Virus record (IMG/VR): IMGVR_UViG_3300029908_000019
Coordinates: 1-64,000 of that record
Source: a virus
Length of the DNA: 64,000 bases
Direction: 5' to 3' (one strand)
The notes beneath the pieces are model-generated. The model did no database searches, had not been told where the DNA came from, and saw only the letters and a list, made by a program, of their open reading frames with translations. How positions within the stretch are numbered: position 1 is the stretch's first letter; every line of letters starts with the position of its first letter. Both the position numbers and the translations under genes were made by a program. Positions 21,735 through 30,067 of this stretch are shown in pieces.

Positions 21735-23987
21735 ATGAATTTAAAAATTGGTAGTAGAATTTATGATGAACAAACCAAATCTTTTGGAAAGGTTTCTTCT
21801 ATTAATAAAGATTCTTTTATTGTAGAATGGGCTGACTGTAAGACAAAGCATCCTGTTACTACTATTTTAAAAGAGGCATCTAAAGATTGCCCAGATTGCC
21901 CTGGAACCTTTGTAGGTAAAGAGAATGAGACTTGTCCTACATGTGGTAGATTTAGTGTTAAAGAAGCTCTTAAGACAGCTCTCCCTTCAACAATTCCCAA
22001 TCAACGAGGATACTTAGATAATCCACAGCCTGTTAAAGCTTCCTCTGATAGAACAGTTTATTGTGATGTTTGCGGAGAACCTTTGACAGATAACCCAGAA
22101 GATCATAAGCATTTAGATGTTTATGCTAAGACCAATAAGGATGCTGCTAAACATTGCGCTATTTGCGGTACAGAATATAATACTTTTCAAGAGTATCAGC
22201 AACATCAAAAAGAAAAACATGCACACCCTAAACCTGCAGTTTGCCCAGAATGTGGAAAGCATTGTGAAACAGTATCTGAAGTGGGAAGACATAGAGAGAT
22301 AGAACATAAGGTAACAGCCTCTGTTGAAAAGAAAGCCGAGGTAATTGATGCTGAGGAATTAGATTTATATGCTAATAATACTAGTGAATTATATGGAGAT
22401 AAACTGGAAATTATAGATACAATAAAGAAGATGCTTAAAAACAATACCTATGATAGACGTACAATGCTTTCTATGTGGGAAGATTGGTTTGGCAAAGCTG
22501 CTCAAAGATATGCAAAAGAATTTTCGGGAAGTAATATTTCTCCAGAAGCCATCATGCAAGCTGCCAGAGAGATTGAACCGTATGAATTAGAACGAGTAAA
22601 GAGTGGGGAGTATGCTTCAGAAGTGGAACAAGATATTTCAAAACTTCCTGTAATGGATGTTGAACAGGCTAAAGATGACTTATTAAATCAATTAGCTAAA
22701 GAGACTGATCCAGAAAGGAAGAAATCTTTGGAGCAGAAATATAAACGATTGTCAATGGCTAGTTTGAATGTTACAGCACATATTCGACATGAAGATGGGA
22801 AATGGGTAATTTATTCTCATGATTATAAGAAGAAGCTTGGAACATATGATACGAAAGAATCAGCCACGAAAAGACTTCGTGAAATTGAGTATTTTAAATC
22901 TCATAAAGGTTCAGTAAGACCTTTCAGTAAAAAGACTGCAGCTGAAGTAATGGTTGACCCGTATGCTAGTTTGACAAATCATATAACTGAAATGAGACAG
23001 AGAATGTCTGATGTACAAACTCGATTAGAAACTACACCACTCCCTAAGCAAGCAGGAGTAGATGAAGAAGATTCTTCAGAATTAAGTACTGAGGAAGTTT
23101 TTTCTGATATCGCTATGGGATTAGATCTCCTCGAAGTAAAACTTAAAGATGAACCAGAATCAGAAGAGCTTCACAATAGCTTAGAGGAACTTGAGAATTT
23201 GTTATGGGAAACTGAGCAAAAGGCTGGTATTACTCCTAAACTTTCTGAAGAGGAACGTGAAGAGCCAGAGCATAAAGATATTGTAGAAGAAGTAGAAAAA
23301 GAATCCTCTGAGAAAGGTGGGAAACCTTCCAGTTTAGTTCATAAAGAAAATAAGGATGAACTTACTAGGGAAGAATTAGAAGATGAATCAGTAGAAAAAG
23401 AAGCTTCTAGTACATTATGTAAAAATTGTAAGCATACTAAAACTTCTCATTGGGATGATAAAATCTGTTCTGCAAATAGGTGTACTTGCAAAAAATATGA
23501 AAAAGAAGTAGAAAAAGAAGTAGAAAAAGAAGCAGCATTACCTACAGCAATTACTCCAACATTAAGCTCTCCAGCACCTGCAGCTAATGCAACTCCTGCA
23601 GTTACACCAGATGATAAGAAGACCTCTTGCGCTCTTTGTGGTGGTATGACCTTTAATAGTTTTGATGAATATCAGCAACATATGGAATATACTCATGCTG
23701 GTGATACAATGCCAACTACTCCTTCACAGAAGAAACTTCCCACTACTGCAGCACAACAAGTAACAGATGAAACAATTGAAGAAGGAACGGGTACACCTCC
23801 AGCAGCTCCTGTTGCCACACCTGCACCAGCTATTAAGAATGTTCAACCAACAGATGACGACAATTTGGAAGACCCAACAGTTAAACCTTCCAGTCCTCCT
23901 GCCCCAGGACAAATTTGGCAATGGGATGCTGCGAATAAAAAATATGTCTCGATGCCCGACCCAGCTAATCCAGGGCACACCATCTAA
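21735..23987 (+). CDS. large structural-type protein with several zinc fingers (750 aa)
   Basis: N-terminal barrel (LKIGSRIYDEQTKSFGKVS), ribbon CPDCPGTF...CPTCG, CDVCGEP, tandem C2H2 fingers (about 135-190: CAICGTEYNTFQEYQQHQ, CPECGKHC...HREIEH), a helical middle, the segment 'KWVIYSHDYKKKLGTYDTKE' common in internal phage proteins (about 355-390), a CKNCKHTKTSHW motif echoing the mini zinc proteins (about 560), VEKE repeats, and another C2H2 finger CALCGGMTF...HMEYTH (about 635). Probably an internal or injected virion protein. Confidence 0.6.
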   Translation: MNLKIGSRIYDEQTKSFGKVSSINKDSFIVEWADCKTKHPVTTILKEASKDCPDCPGTFVGKENETCPTCGRFSVKEALKTALPSTIPNQRGYLDNPQPVKASSDRTVYCDVCGEPLTDNPEDHKHLDVYAKTNKDAAKHCAICGTEYNTFQEYQQHQKEKHAHPKPAVCPECGKHCETVSEVGRHREIEHKVTASVEKKAEVIDAEELDLYANNTSELYGDKLEIIDTIKKMLKNNTYDRRTMLSMWEDWFGKAAQRYAKEFSGSNISPEAIMQAAREIEPYELERVKSGEYASEVEQDISKLPVMDVEQAKDDLLNQLAKETDPERKKSLEQKYKRLSMASLNVTAHIRHEDGKWVIYSHDYKKKLGTYDTKESATKRLREIEYFKSHKGSVRPFSKKTAAEVMVDPYASLTNHITEMRQRMSDVQTRLETTPLPKQAGVDEEDSSELSTEEVFSDIAMGLDLLEVKLKDEPESEELHNSLEELENLLWETEQKAGITPKLSEEEREEPEHKDIVEEVEKESSEKGGKPSSLVHKENKDELTREELEDESVEKEASSTLCKNCKHTKTSHWDDKICSANRCTCKKYEKEVEKEVEKEAALPTAITPTLSSPAPAANATPAVTPDDKKTSCALCGGMTFNSFDEYQQHMEYTHAGDTMPTTPSQKKLPTTAAQQVTDETIEEGTGTPPAAPVATPAPAIKNVQPTDDDNLEDPTVKPSSPPAPGQIWQWDAANKKYVSMPDPANPGHTI

Positions 23988-24145
23988 TGCTATTCCTCTT
24001 AATTAATCTCATAGGCACCCAACCATATTGCACGATTGATTTGCAAACTAAACAGATTGAATGCAATTATGAAAGCTTAGATGTCTGTGAGGGATATAGA
24101 GCTTCAAATGAACGATGTATAGAAAATCCAAATTTTAAAAGGTAA
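23987..24145 (+). CDS. small Cys-rich protein with hydrophobic N-terminus (52 aa)
   Basis: ATG 23987 overlaps the previous stop. LFLLINLIGTQPYC could be a short signal sequence, followed by CTID, ECNY, VCEG and RCIE: five cysteines, suggesting disulfides in the periplasm. Confidence 0.45.
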   Translation: MLFLLINLIGTQPYCTIDLQTKQIECNYESLDVCEGYRASNERCIENPNFKR

Positions 24146-24149
24146 TATA

Positions 24150-27100
24150 ATGAAATTTTCTAAGAAAGAAATTAAAGCTGCTGACTGGGATAGTGCAATT
24201 TGCCCTACTTGTGGTGAGCGTGGTACTACCAATCTTTCTCCTGAAGAACAGAAAGCAAAGGGATGGGAATGTGCTGACTGTGCAAATAAAAGATTTAATG
24301 AATTAGAAAATACAGAAGAAATTGAAGAAGTTCCTCCCGTCCGAAATCCCCCCGTTCAAAATCCCTTTGTACAAAATTCTCTTCCAGAAGATCCTGGATC
24401 AAAAGAAATATCTAAATATGATAATGAATATATCTTTTTGGTTCGCCTAGTAAAACTTCTTGGTAAAGAAGCCCCTGAAGCTCTTCCTGAGATTAAGAAA
24501 CTTTCCCTTGAACATCCTTTCAAAACTATTACAGATATTGAGTATCTTACTACTCAGATATGGAATCTTGCTGTCACCAAGTATCAGATTCCACGAGAAT
24601 GGCTTATTAAGAGTTTACCTGAGAAGAAAGGTAGTTTGAATAAGAAAGCTAATTCTGATAATTGTTCTGTGTGTGGTTTAGTAATGTCACAGCGAGATGT
24701 GGATAATGGGGAAGATACTTGTGAAGATTGTTTAAAGAACCATAAAAAAGCAGATCTATGGCCAGCTCAAGAGGAAGCATCTGAGGGAACTTGCACACAG
24801 GCTCCTGGACAGATAGCCTACAATCCTGATCAAGAGAAAGATACCTCAGTAAGTGGCCCTAATCCTCAAGATGTAGCGAATGAAGATGCTTTATGGGATA
24901 CAGTAGTCAAGGAATTCTTTACAGCTCACAAGAGATGGTCTGAAGTGGTTAAAACTATTCAACAAGCACATCCTGAAGTTACCAATTCAGTAATTTTGTC
25001 ACTTAAAGATCGAGTGAGAAAATCTCTTGACAATCAGATGGGGATAACTTCTTCTAGAAATAATGGTCACGGTCAAGTTCCCAGGAGTGAGGCTAAATTT
25101 AGAGTGAAACTCTTTGATGGAAGAGGCGTTCAATATTTTCCTAATGAAGAATTAGCCAATAAATATTATGAAATAGCATTAGAAGAAGATAAAGATCCCT
25201 CTAAACCAGAACCATTTACATATAAGAAACAAGCAAAACATCATCTCAATATGGATCAAGTAATTAAGATATTGGATTCTAAAGAAAATAAAATAGATCA
25301 TGTAGATTTTACTGATAATACCTTAGAACTATTAGATCACACTATTCTTACCTTTGATGAGGCCACAACGAAGGCTATGGAAATCGACAAAGAAAGTGTA
25401 TTCTCAGGGGCAGAGTTCAGTACAGATGATGTTGGAGTTAATCCATCAATGGATGGTGGTCCATTTTCGAGTCCAGCCGACAGCGGGGCTACAGACCAAG
25501 TGCAGCCCTTTCCAAACACTAATTGGGTCCCCGCTGATGATGAGAATAAAGATGAACAGCCTTATTCAAATATAGCCTCTAATTTAAATAGACCATTTAG
25601 TAAGAAAGCCTATCACACTAATATTCTCTCTTGGGCTATGCATGATCCTCAAATTATTCAACATTTTAAAGATAGAGATTTAGATATCAAAGATATTAAG
25701 AAGTATCTCCCGTATTTGAATATTAAATATTGGGATAAATCTTCCCCAGTTCCTACTAAAACAGGTGAAACTACTGTGGGACAACTTGAATCAGAGAATC
25801 CTAGTTACAAGCTTGGCCAATCCATAAGAGCTTATTTTTATCCTCCAACAGGAGAAATTTTTATAAATCCTGCTCTTTCCTTAGAAGAGGTTCGTGGTAC
25901 TTTAACGCATGAAATTGAACATGCTCTTCAGGATTCTGAGGGGATTCTTCCACATCATAATGAGTGGGAAAGTACTCCCTATGATATCCGAACACATGAA
26001 TGGGGTGCAGAACTCCCCGTTATTAGAAATTTAAAGAATAAAGGTTATTCTCTTGAGCAAGTTTATCAATATGAGGTTGACAAAACCAATCAAGATCATA
26101 AAGATTTGGTTCCAATGACAATTGAGGATATGTCAGAAGGATCAAAAAATAAGTATGAACAGCTTTACGAGTTGGCTGATGAAGTAGAGCCAGCTTCTGT
26201 TGTTAGTAATTTGAATAAGAAAGCTAATCCTTCTACTCGTTATTGGATAGCTCCAGATGGAAAAGAATTTCCTGTTTCTGGTATTCATCCTGTTTGGATT
26301 TCAGATAATGCAGCTATTCTTAAGAAGTATGGTATCGAGGTAAAGGGTAAAGCAACCTATGAGATCCATAAAGAAATGCTTGATACAGGTTGGTCACGAA
26401 TTTCTAATGAGCGACGAAAGGATAGCAATGCATTTCAGATTGAGGTAGGTAATTTAGGAGCTATCCCCCCTTATGTAGATGATTTTATTGCCAAAAATTA
26501 TACTCAGGGAGAAACTGTTTTGATTGGAGATGGAGTAAATAAAGGAGTTTTTGTTCAAGATCCATTCCCCTCAATTCAAAAAGCGGTTAATAAAGCTTTA
26601 AGGAATCCAGTTAATGCTTCTAAAAAGCAAGCTGCCATTAGTGGTCAGATTGTTAGAGATATCTTGGAAGTGATTGAATCTTCAGGAGGAATTACCTATA
26701 ATATGCAGCAAGGTAATTTAGCTGGAACTCCAAATTATTCCGTTTCCGTGTATCCAGAAAGAGAAAAAATCGTTGATGGTGTTGCTGATTTTGATGATAT
26801 TGAGAACTATATTGAGGCAAATGAAGATTTGTTAAGCCAATCAAGTAATTCCTTTGGCGTATGGAGCAATAATGGTCAGGTGTATTATGATGTTGTAGTG
26901 ACAATTCCTGACAGGGAAGAGGCACTTAAATTAGCACGAGATAACAATCAGTTAGCTATATGGGACTTAAAGAATTCTCAAGAGATTCCTACTGGGGTGG
27001 TAAGAGCTTTTAGTAAGAATGATATTGTCAAGAAAGCTGAAATCCTAGAAATTAGTCTTCCTTATGTTGAGGGTCGTTCCCTTCCTGTTATTGTGAATCC

Positions 27101-27539
27101 TACTTATGGTGAAGCAATGGGGGCATTAAAGAGAACTGAGCATGGGCTTCGATATTTAGTAGATGATGACGATAATACATTTGTTTGGCCTTCTTGGAAT
27201 GCTACACACGATGAAGTAGCTGAAAAATTGCGTGAGGATGGGTACAGGATATCTAATACGGATTCTGCTGGTATGCTAGATTCCGAAGTAGCTATTCAAT
27301 ATGTTATTGGTTCTTTAAACAAAAAAGCTAAGGAATCATTGCTTCCACAAGCACAGATGGATGAAATCGCTGCTAAATATAGCCCCATAATGAATATTGC
27401 ATTAGCAGATTATGCAGATGCTGTCCGTAGAGGCCATGCAAAAGATAGAGCACTTTCCTATGCGGTGCAACAAGTATCCAACCTGGGTAAAGTTTCTGAA
27501 AAAGATCTTATCGAATGTGCCAATACTTATTTGGTTTGA
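24150..27539 (+). CDS. polyvalent-type multidomain protein with zincin metallopeptidase (1129 aa)
   Basis: Order: zinc ribbon (CPTCGERG...CADC); helical domain; linker GSLNKKA; second ribbon CSVCGLVM; helical 'WDTVVKEFFTAHKRWSEVVK' domain; a metallopeptidase (about 490-690) with HEIEH at 587-591 in TLTHEIEHALQD; linker SNLNKKA; repeat module A (about 695-820, RYWIAPDGKEF to PFPSIQKAVNKAL); an alpha/beta domain; repeat module B (about 967-1045, EGRSLPVIVNPTYGEA); linker GSLNKKA; C-terminal helical domain. Multi-enzyme proteins of this design are known as polyvalent proteins, thought to be delivered with phage DNA. Own role unproven. Confidence 0.65.
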   Translation: MKFSKKEIKAADWDSAICPTCGERGTTNLSPEEQKAKGWECADCANKRFNELENTEEIEEVPPVRNPPVQNPFVQNSLPEDPGSKEISKYDNEYIFLVRLVKLLGKEAPEALPEIKKLSLEHPFKTITDIEYLTTQIWNLAVTKYQIPREWLIKSLPEKKGSLNKKANSDNCSVCGLVMSQRDVDNGEDTCEDCLKNHKKADLWPAQEEASEGTCTQAPGQIAYNPDQEKDTSVSGPNPQDVANEDALWDTVVKEFFTAHKRWSEVVKTIQQAHPEVTNSVILSLKDRVRKSLDNQMGITSSRNNGHGQVPRSEAKFRVKLFDGRGVQYFPNEELANKYYEIALEEDKDPSKPEPFTYKKQAKHHLNMDQVIKILDSKENKIDHVDFTDNTLELLDHTILTFDEATTKAMEIDKESVFSGAEFSTDDVGVNPSMDGGPFSSPADSGATDQVQPFPNTNWVPADDENKDEQPYSNIASNLNRPFSKKAYHTNILSWAMHDPQIIQHFKDRDLDIKDIKKYLPYLNIKYWDKSSPVPTKTGETTVGQLESENPSYKLGQSIRAYFYPPTGEIFINPALSLEEVRGTLTHEIEHALQDSEGILPHHNEWESTPYDIRTHEWGAELPVIRNLKNKGYSLEQVYQYEVDKTNQDHKDLVPMTIEDMSEGSKNKYEQLYELADEVEPASVVSNLNKKANPSTRYWIAPDGKEFPVSGIHPVWISDNAAILKKYGIEVKGKATYEIHKEMLDTGWSRISNERRKDSNAFQIEVGNLGAIPPYVDDFIAKNYTQGETVLIGDGVNKGVFVQDPFPSIQKAVNKALRNPVNASKKQAAISGQIVRDILEVIESSGGITYNMQQGNLAGTPNYSVSVYPEREKIVDGVADFDDIENYIEANEDLLSQSSNSFGVWSNNGQVYYDVVVTIPDREEALKLARDNNQLAIWDLKNSQEIPTGVVRAFSKNDIVKKAEILEISLPYVEGRSLPVIVNPTYGEAMGALKRTEHGLRYLVDDDDNTFVWPSWNATHDEVAEKLREDGYRISNTDSAGMLDSEVAIQYVIGSLNKKAKESLLPQAQMDEIAAKYSPIMNIALADYADAVRRGHAKDRALSYAVQQVSNLGKVSEKDLIECANTYLV

Positions 27540-27551
27540 TTTATTTACTAG

Positions 27552-27580
27552 TTGACAAGAACAGATAAATGTGTTATACT
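27552..27580 (+). promoter_or_regulatory. sigma70-type promoter
   Basis: TTGACA (27552-27557), 17 bases, TATACT (27575-27580), then AAAAGGAG and ATG 27603. Gives the protease-aldolase unit its own transcription start inside the structural region. Confidence 0.8.
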
Positions 27581-27602
27581 GTAAGAGAAGAAAAGGAGTG
27601 AC

Positions 27603-28346
27603 ATGCTAAATATTTTAATAGCAATTCTAGCTCTTGGTGTATTGATTGGTATTCATGAATTGTCGCATATGTTCACTGCCAAAGCTTTTGGTGTTAAGGT
27701 TTTAAAGTTTTCCTTTGGCTTTGGTACACGACTTCTTCATAGACAGATTGGTGAAACCTCTTATGAATTAAGACTTCTCCCATTAGGGGGATATGTACAA
27801 TTCAAAGGAGAGAACCCAGAGATTAAAGAAGATGGTGGTTTCTTTTCTTTGGTATGGTATAAGCGAGTTCTCGTTGCATTGGCAGGTCCAACAGCCAATC
27901 TCATTTTAGGATTTTTGATTATCTGGGTTCTCTTTCTTCTGAAAGATTATCCAATCATAGAAGCCATTAGGCGAACATTTTCCATCTCATCTATGGTAGT
28001 CGTTGGGACTATTAAATACATGGGTGGATTTTTTGTTGCCAAGTCCCATGTCTCTGATATGTCTGGTCCTATTGCTATTACGAGAGTGATGGCATCGTCG
28101 TTAAAAGAAAATTTATTTCAGTTCTTTTTTATTCTGTCAGTTATTTCTTTAAGTTTAGGATTATTTAATTTTATTCCACTCCCGGCTCTCGACGGTGGCC
28201 ATGCACTTTTGTACACCATAGAAGGATTACGAAAGAAACCATTTACAACCAGGGTCTATGAAATTTGGGGCTACATTGGATTCTTCCTTTTAGCAATGTT
28301 AATGGTTCTCGTAGTGTATTTGGATATTTCTAAGTTGCTTCATTAA
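27603..28346 (+). CDS. site-2-type membrane metalloprotease (M50)
   Basis: 247 residues with four or five membrane segments. HELSH at 18-22 (zinc ligands and catalytic Glu) and the second metal motif NFIPLPALDGGH with Asp197 are both intact. 'GFGTRLLHRQIGETSYELRL' and 'LPLGGYVQF' match the RseP/RasP subgroup. The PDZ domain between the catalytic halves is missing, leaving a minimal core. Host RseP cleaves anti-sigma factors and signal peptides in the membrane; the phage target is unknown. Confidence 0.88.
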   Translation: MLNILIAILALGVLIGIHELSHMFTAKAFGVKVLKFSFGFGTRLLHRQIGETSYELRLLPLGGYVQFKGENPEIKEDGGFFSLVWYKRVLVALAGPTANLILGFLIIWVLFLLKDYPIIEAIRRTFSISSMVVVGTIKYMGGFFVAKSHVSDMSGPIAITRVMASSLKENLFQFFFILSVISLSLGLFNFIPLPALDGGHALLYTIEGLRKKPFTTRVYEIWGYIGFFLLAMLMVLVVYLDISKLLH

Positions 28347-28364
28347 GAAAAGAAAGGAGTTCTA

Positions 28365-29054
28365 ATGGGAAATCCAGCTGAAAAGATTGATCAGACCCTT
28401 CTTCGTCCCGATTCAATTTTTGGAGATTACACAGTGGCGGTGAGAAGTTGCGTTCAAAAATCGTTCAAAACCATTTGCATTAATCCTTTTTTTGTTCCAT
28501 TGGTAAGTAATCTTTTAAAGAATCATCCAACATGCCCAACGGTCATCACTTCCGTTGTAAGTTTCCCATTCGGTTTGGATGAGATCGAATCTAAGTGTGA
28601 TGAAGCGAGGCATGTATTAGAACATGGGGCAAAAGAAATTGATCTCGTCGCTAATTTGTCTGCAATCAAGTCACATGATTTTAAACGATTCCAGGACGAG
28701 ATACATGCAGTACGAGAAGAAACACAATCTTATATTTTAAAAGTCATACTTGAGGTTGGAGTTCTCCAAGACGATGAAATTAAATGGGCCACAGATTGCT
28801 TGGTAAGAGAAAATGTAGATTTTGCAAAAACGAGTACGGGCATCAATTGCAAATTGGAACCAGCTAAAACTGCCTATTATGTTAAACTTCTTAAGGATCA
28901 TTTGGTAGGATCTGGTGTACTTGTAAAAGCAAGTGGAGGAATAAAAACTTTAAAAGATTTCGATCTAATGATTAGCGCAGGTGCTGATAGAATAGGAACG
29001 TCAAGCGGTGTAGAGATTGTTAATGAATATTATGAAAGAGGAGATAAGGTATGA
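28365..29054 (+). CDS. deoC: deoxyribose-phosphate aldolase
   Basis: 229 residues with the DeoC barrel motifs. IDQTLLRPD is at the N-terminus, VSFPFG at the substrate loop and KEIDLVANL carries the catalytic Asp. The Schiff-base Lys155 is in DFAKTSTG and the second active-site Lys188 in VKASGGI. It splits 2-deoxyribose-5-phosphate to glyceraldehyde-3-phosphate and acetaldehyde, feeding salvaged deoxyribose into central metabolism during infection. Co-transcribed with the M50 protease. Confidence 0.9.
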   Translation: MGNPAEKIDQTLLRPDSIFGDYTVAVRSCVQKSFKTICINPFFVPLVSNLLKNHPTCPTVITSVVSFPFGLDEIESKCDEARHVLEHGAKEIDLVANLSAIKSHDFKRFQDEIHAVREETQSYILKVILEVGVLQDDEIKWATDCLVRENVDFAKTSTGINCKLEPAKTAYYVKLLKDHLVGSGVLVKASGGIKTLKDFDLMISAGADRIGTSSGVEIVNEYYERGDKV

Positions 29055-29428
29055 ATAATCTTGAAAATGCTGAATTTGGTATCGTGAATAATGGTGATCA
29101 GGCTGAATTAGTCCCTGTTATATTAAAGGATCATAGTAAAGATCCAGTAATTGTACCTGAAGTTAAGGTAGAGGCTCCAGTTATTGAGAAGAAAAAGCGT
29201 GGAAGACCTAAGAAAGTTGTTACAGAAGAAGTAAAACCTCTCAAAGAGTGGTATTGCTCTACGTGCCGCGAAAATATCTCTGATAAAAATGTTATGCGTA
29301 TTGGGGCTGGGGACAATGGCCGTTGCGCGGTCTTCTGTCCTCAGTGTACACGCTCGTTTGGTTTTGAAGATCAGGAATTACATGATCGAGTTGCTAAGTT
29401 AGTACGGGATAATCCCACTGGTAAATAA
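29051..29428 (+). CDS. AT-hook and zinc-ribbon protein (125 aa)
   Basis: Residues 45-56 contain KKKRGRPKK, an AT-hook that binds the minor groove of AT-rich DNA. Residues 70-105 form a ribbon (CSTCRENIS...CPQCTRSF). Together these suggest a small nucleoid or transcription factor. Overlaps deoC by four bases. Confidence 0.65.
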   Translation: MNNLENAEFGIVNNGDQAELVPVILKDHSKDPVIVPEVKVEAPVIEKKKRGRPKKVVTEEVKPLKEWYCSTCRENISDKNVMRIGAGDNGRCAVFCPQCTRSFGFEDQELHDRVAKLVRDNPTGK

Positions 29429-29616
29429 TGAAACAGATTTGTAAGCATTGCCATGAGGTTTTAAGAGGCCAAAAAGGACCTATGTGGAAGTCTACCAGGA
29501 TGAGTCGTGAAGGCTACTTTTATGTTTGTCCCGATATTCCAGATGGTGATCATGCCCCAATGTCCAATCTAGAGTATTTAGAATATAAATATGAAGAAGA
29601 AAAACAAAGTATCTAA
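29428..29616 (+). CDS. NLEYLE-tagged mini zinc protein
   Basis: 62 residues, far from the main array. CKHCHEVL, a single later Cys (VCPD) and MSNLEYLEYKYEEEKQSI. Shares a base with the previous stop. Confidence 0.75.
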   Translation: MKQICKHCHEVLRGQKGPMWKSTRMSREGYFYVCPDIPDGDHAPMSNLEYLEYKYEEEKQSI

Positions 29617-29827
29617 TTTCCCATGTGTTTGTGGTCATGGTAGAAGACTACATAGTTCAGCCCCCCTTTATATTGATGGGGAATGGTGCGATGGAAGGAA
29701 TAAAAAAGTTAGATCTGATTTAACAAAGGCAACATATTTTAAATATGGCTTATGTGATTGCGAGAATTATAGACCAGATAATATTAAGTTTTTAGAGCAA
29801 AGGGCCAGAAAAGAGGATAAAAAATGA
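29591..29827 (+). CDS. NLEYLE-tagged mini zinc protein
   Basis: 78 residues beginning within the previous tag. CVCGHGRRLH, WCDGR, LCDCENY, then PDNIKFLEQRARKEDKK. Confidence 0.75.
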   Translation: MKKKNKVSNFPCVCGHGRRLHSSAPLYIDGEWCDGRNKKVRSDLTKATYFKYGLCDCENYRPDNIKFLEQRARKEDKK

Positions 29828-30048
29828 CAACTATTTCTGAGGGTAAAAAAGTGCTAAAACTTACAGAAAAAAGATACCTCTGCCCCATTTGTAATCGTAA
29901 TAGCGAATTTGAGATTGTTGCTGTGCATGAAGGTTCTCAATACTATCTTTTTGAACGTTGCCCGAAGTGCAAGAAGCACGTTGAGGACATTCGTCCTTGT
30001 CCTTATAGATTGGCCGCTGAACATCTGCCAGCCAAAGAAACAAACTAA
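29824..30048 (+). CDS. zinc-ribbon protein (74 aa)
   Basis: CPICNRNSEF...CPKCKKHVEDIRPC, a rubredoxin-like ribbon with a fifth Cys. Strand pattern 'EFEIVAVHEGSQYYLFERCP' between the knuckles. No tag. Confidence 0.6.
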   Translation: MTTISEGKKVLKLTEKRYLCPICNRNSEFEIVAVHEGSQYYLFERCPKCKKHVEDIRPCPYRLAAEHLPAKETN

Positions 30049-30067
30049 TTAGTAGTTCTATAAATCT

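Noticed and set aside
23500-23535. CRISPR-like or regulatory repeat at the GAAGTAGAAAAA units
   Set aside because: These are three in-frame 12-base units encoding VEKE inside the 750-residue protein, a simple coding repeat without spacers. No CRISPR array was seen in the window.
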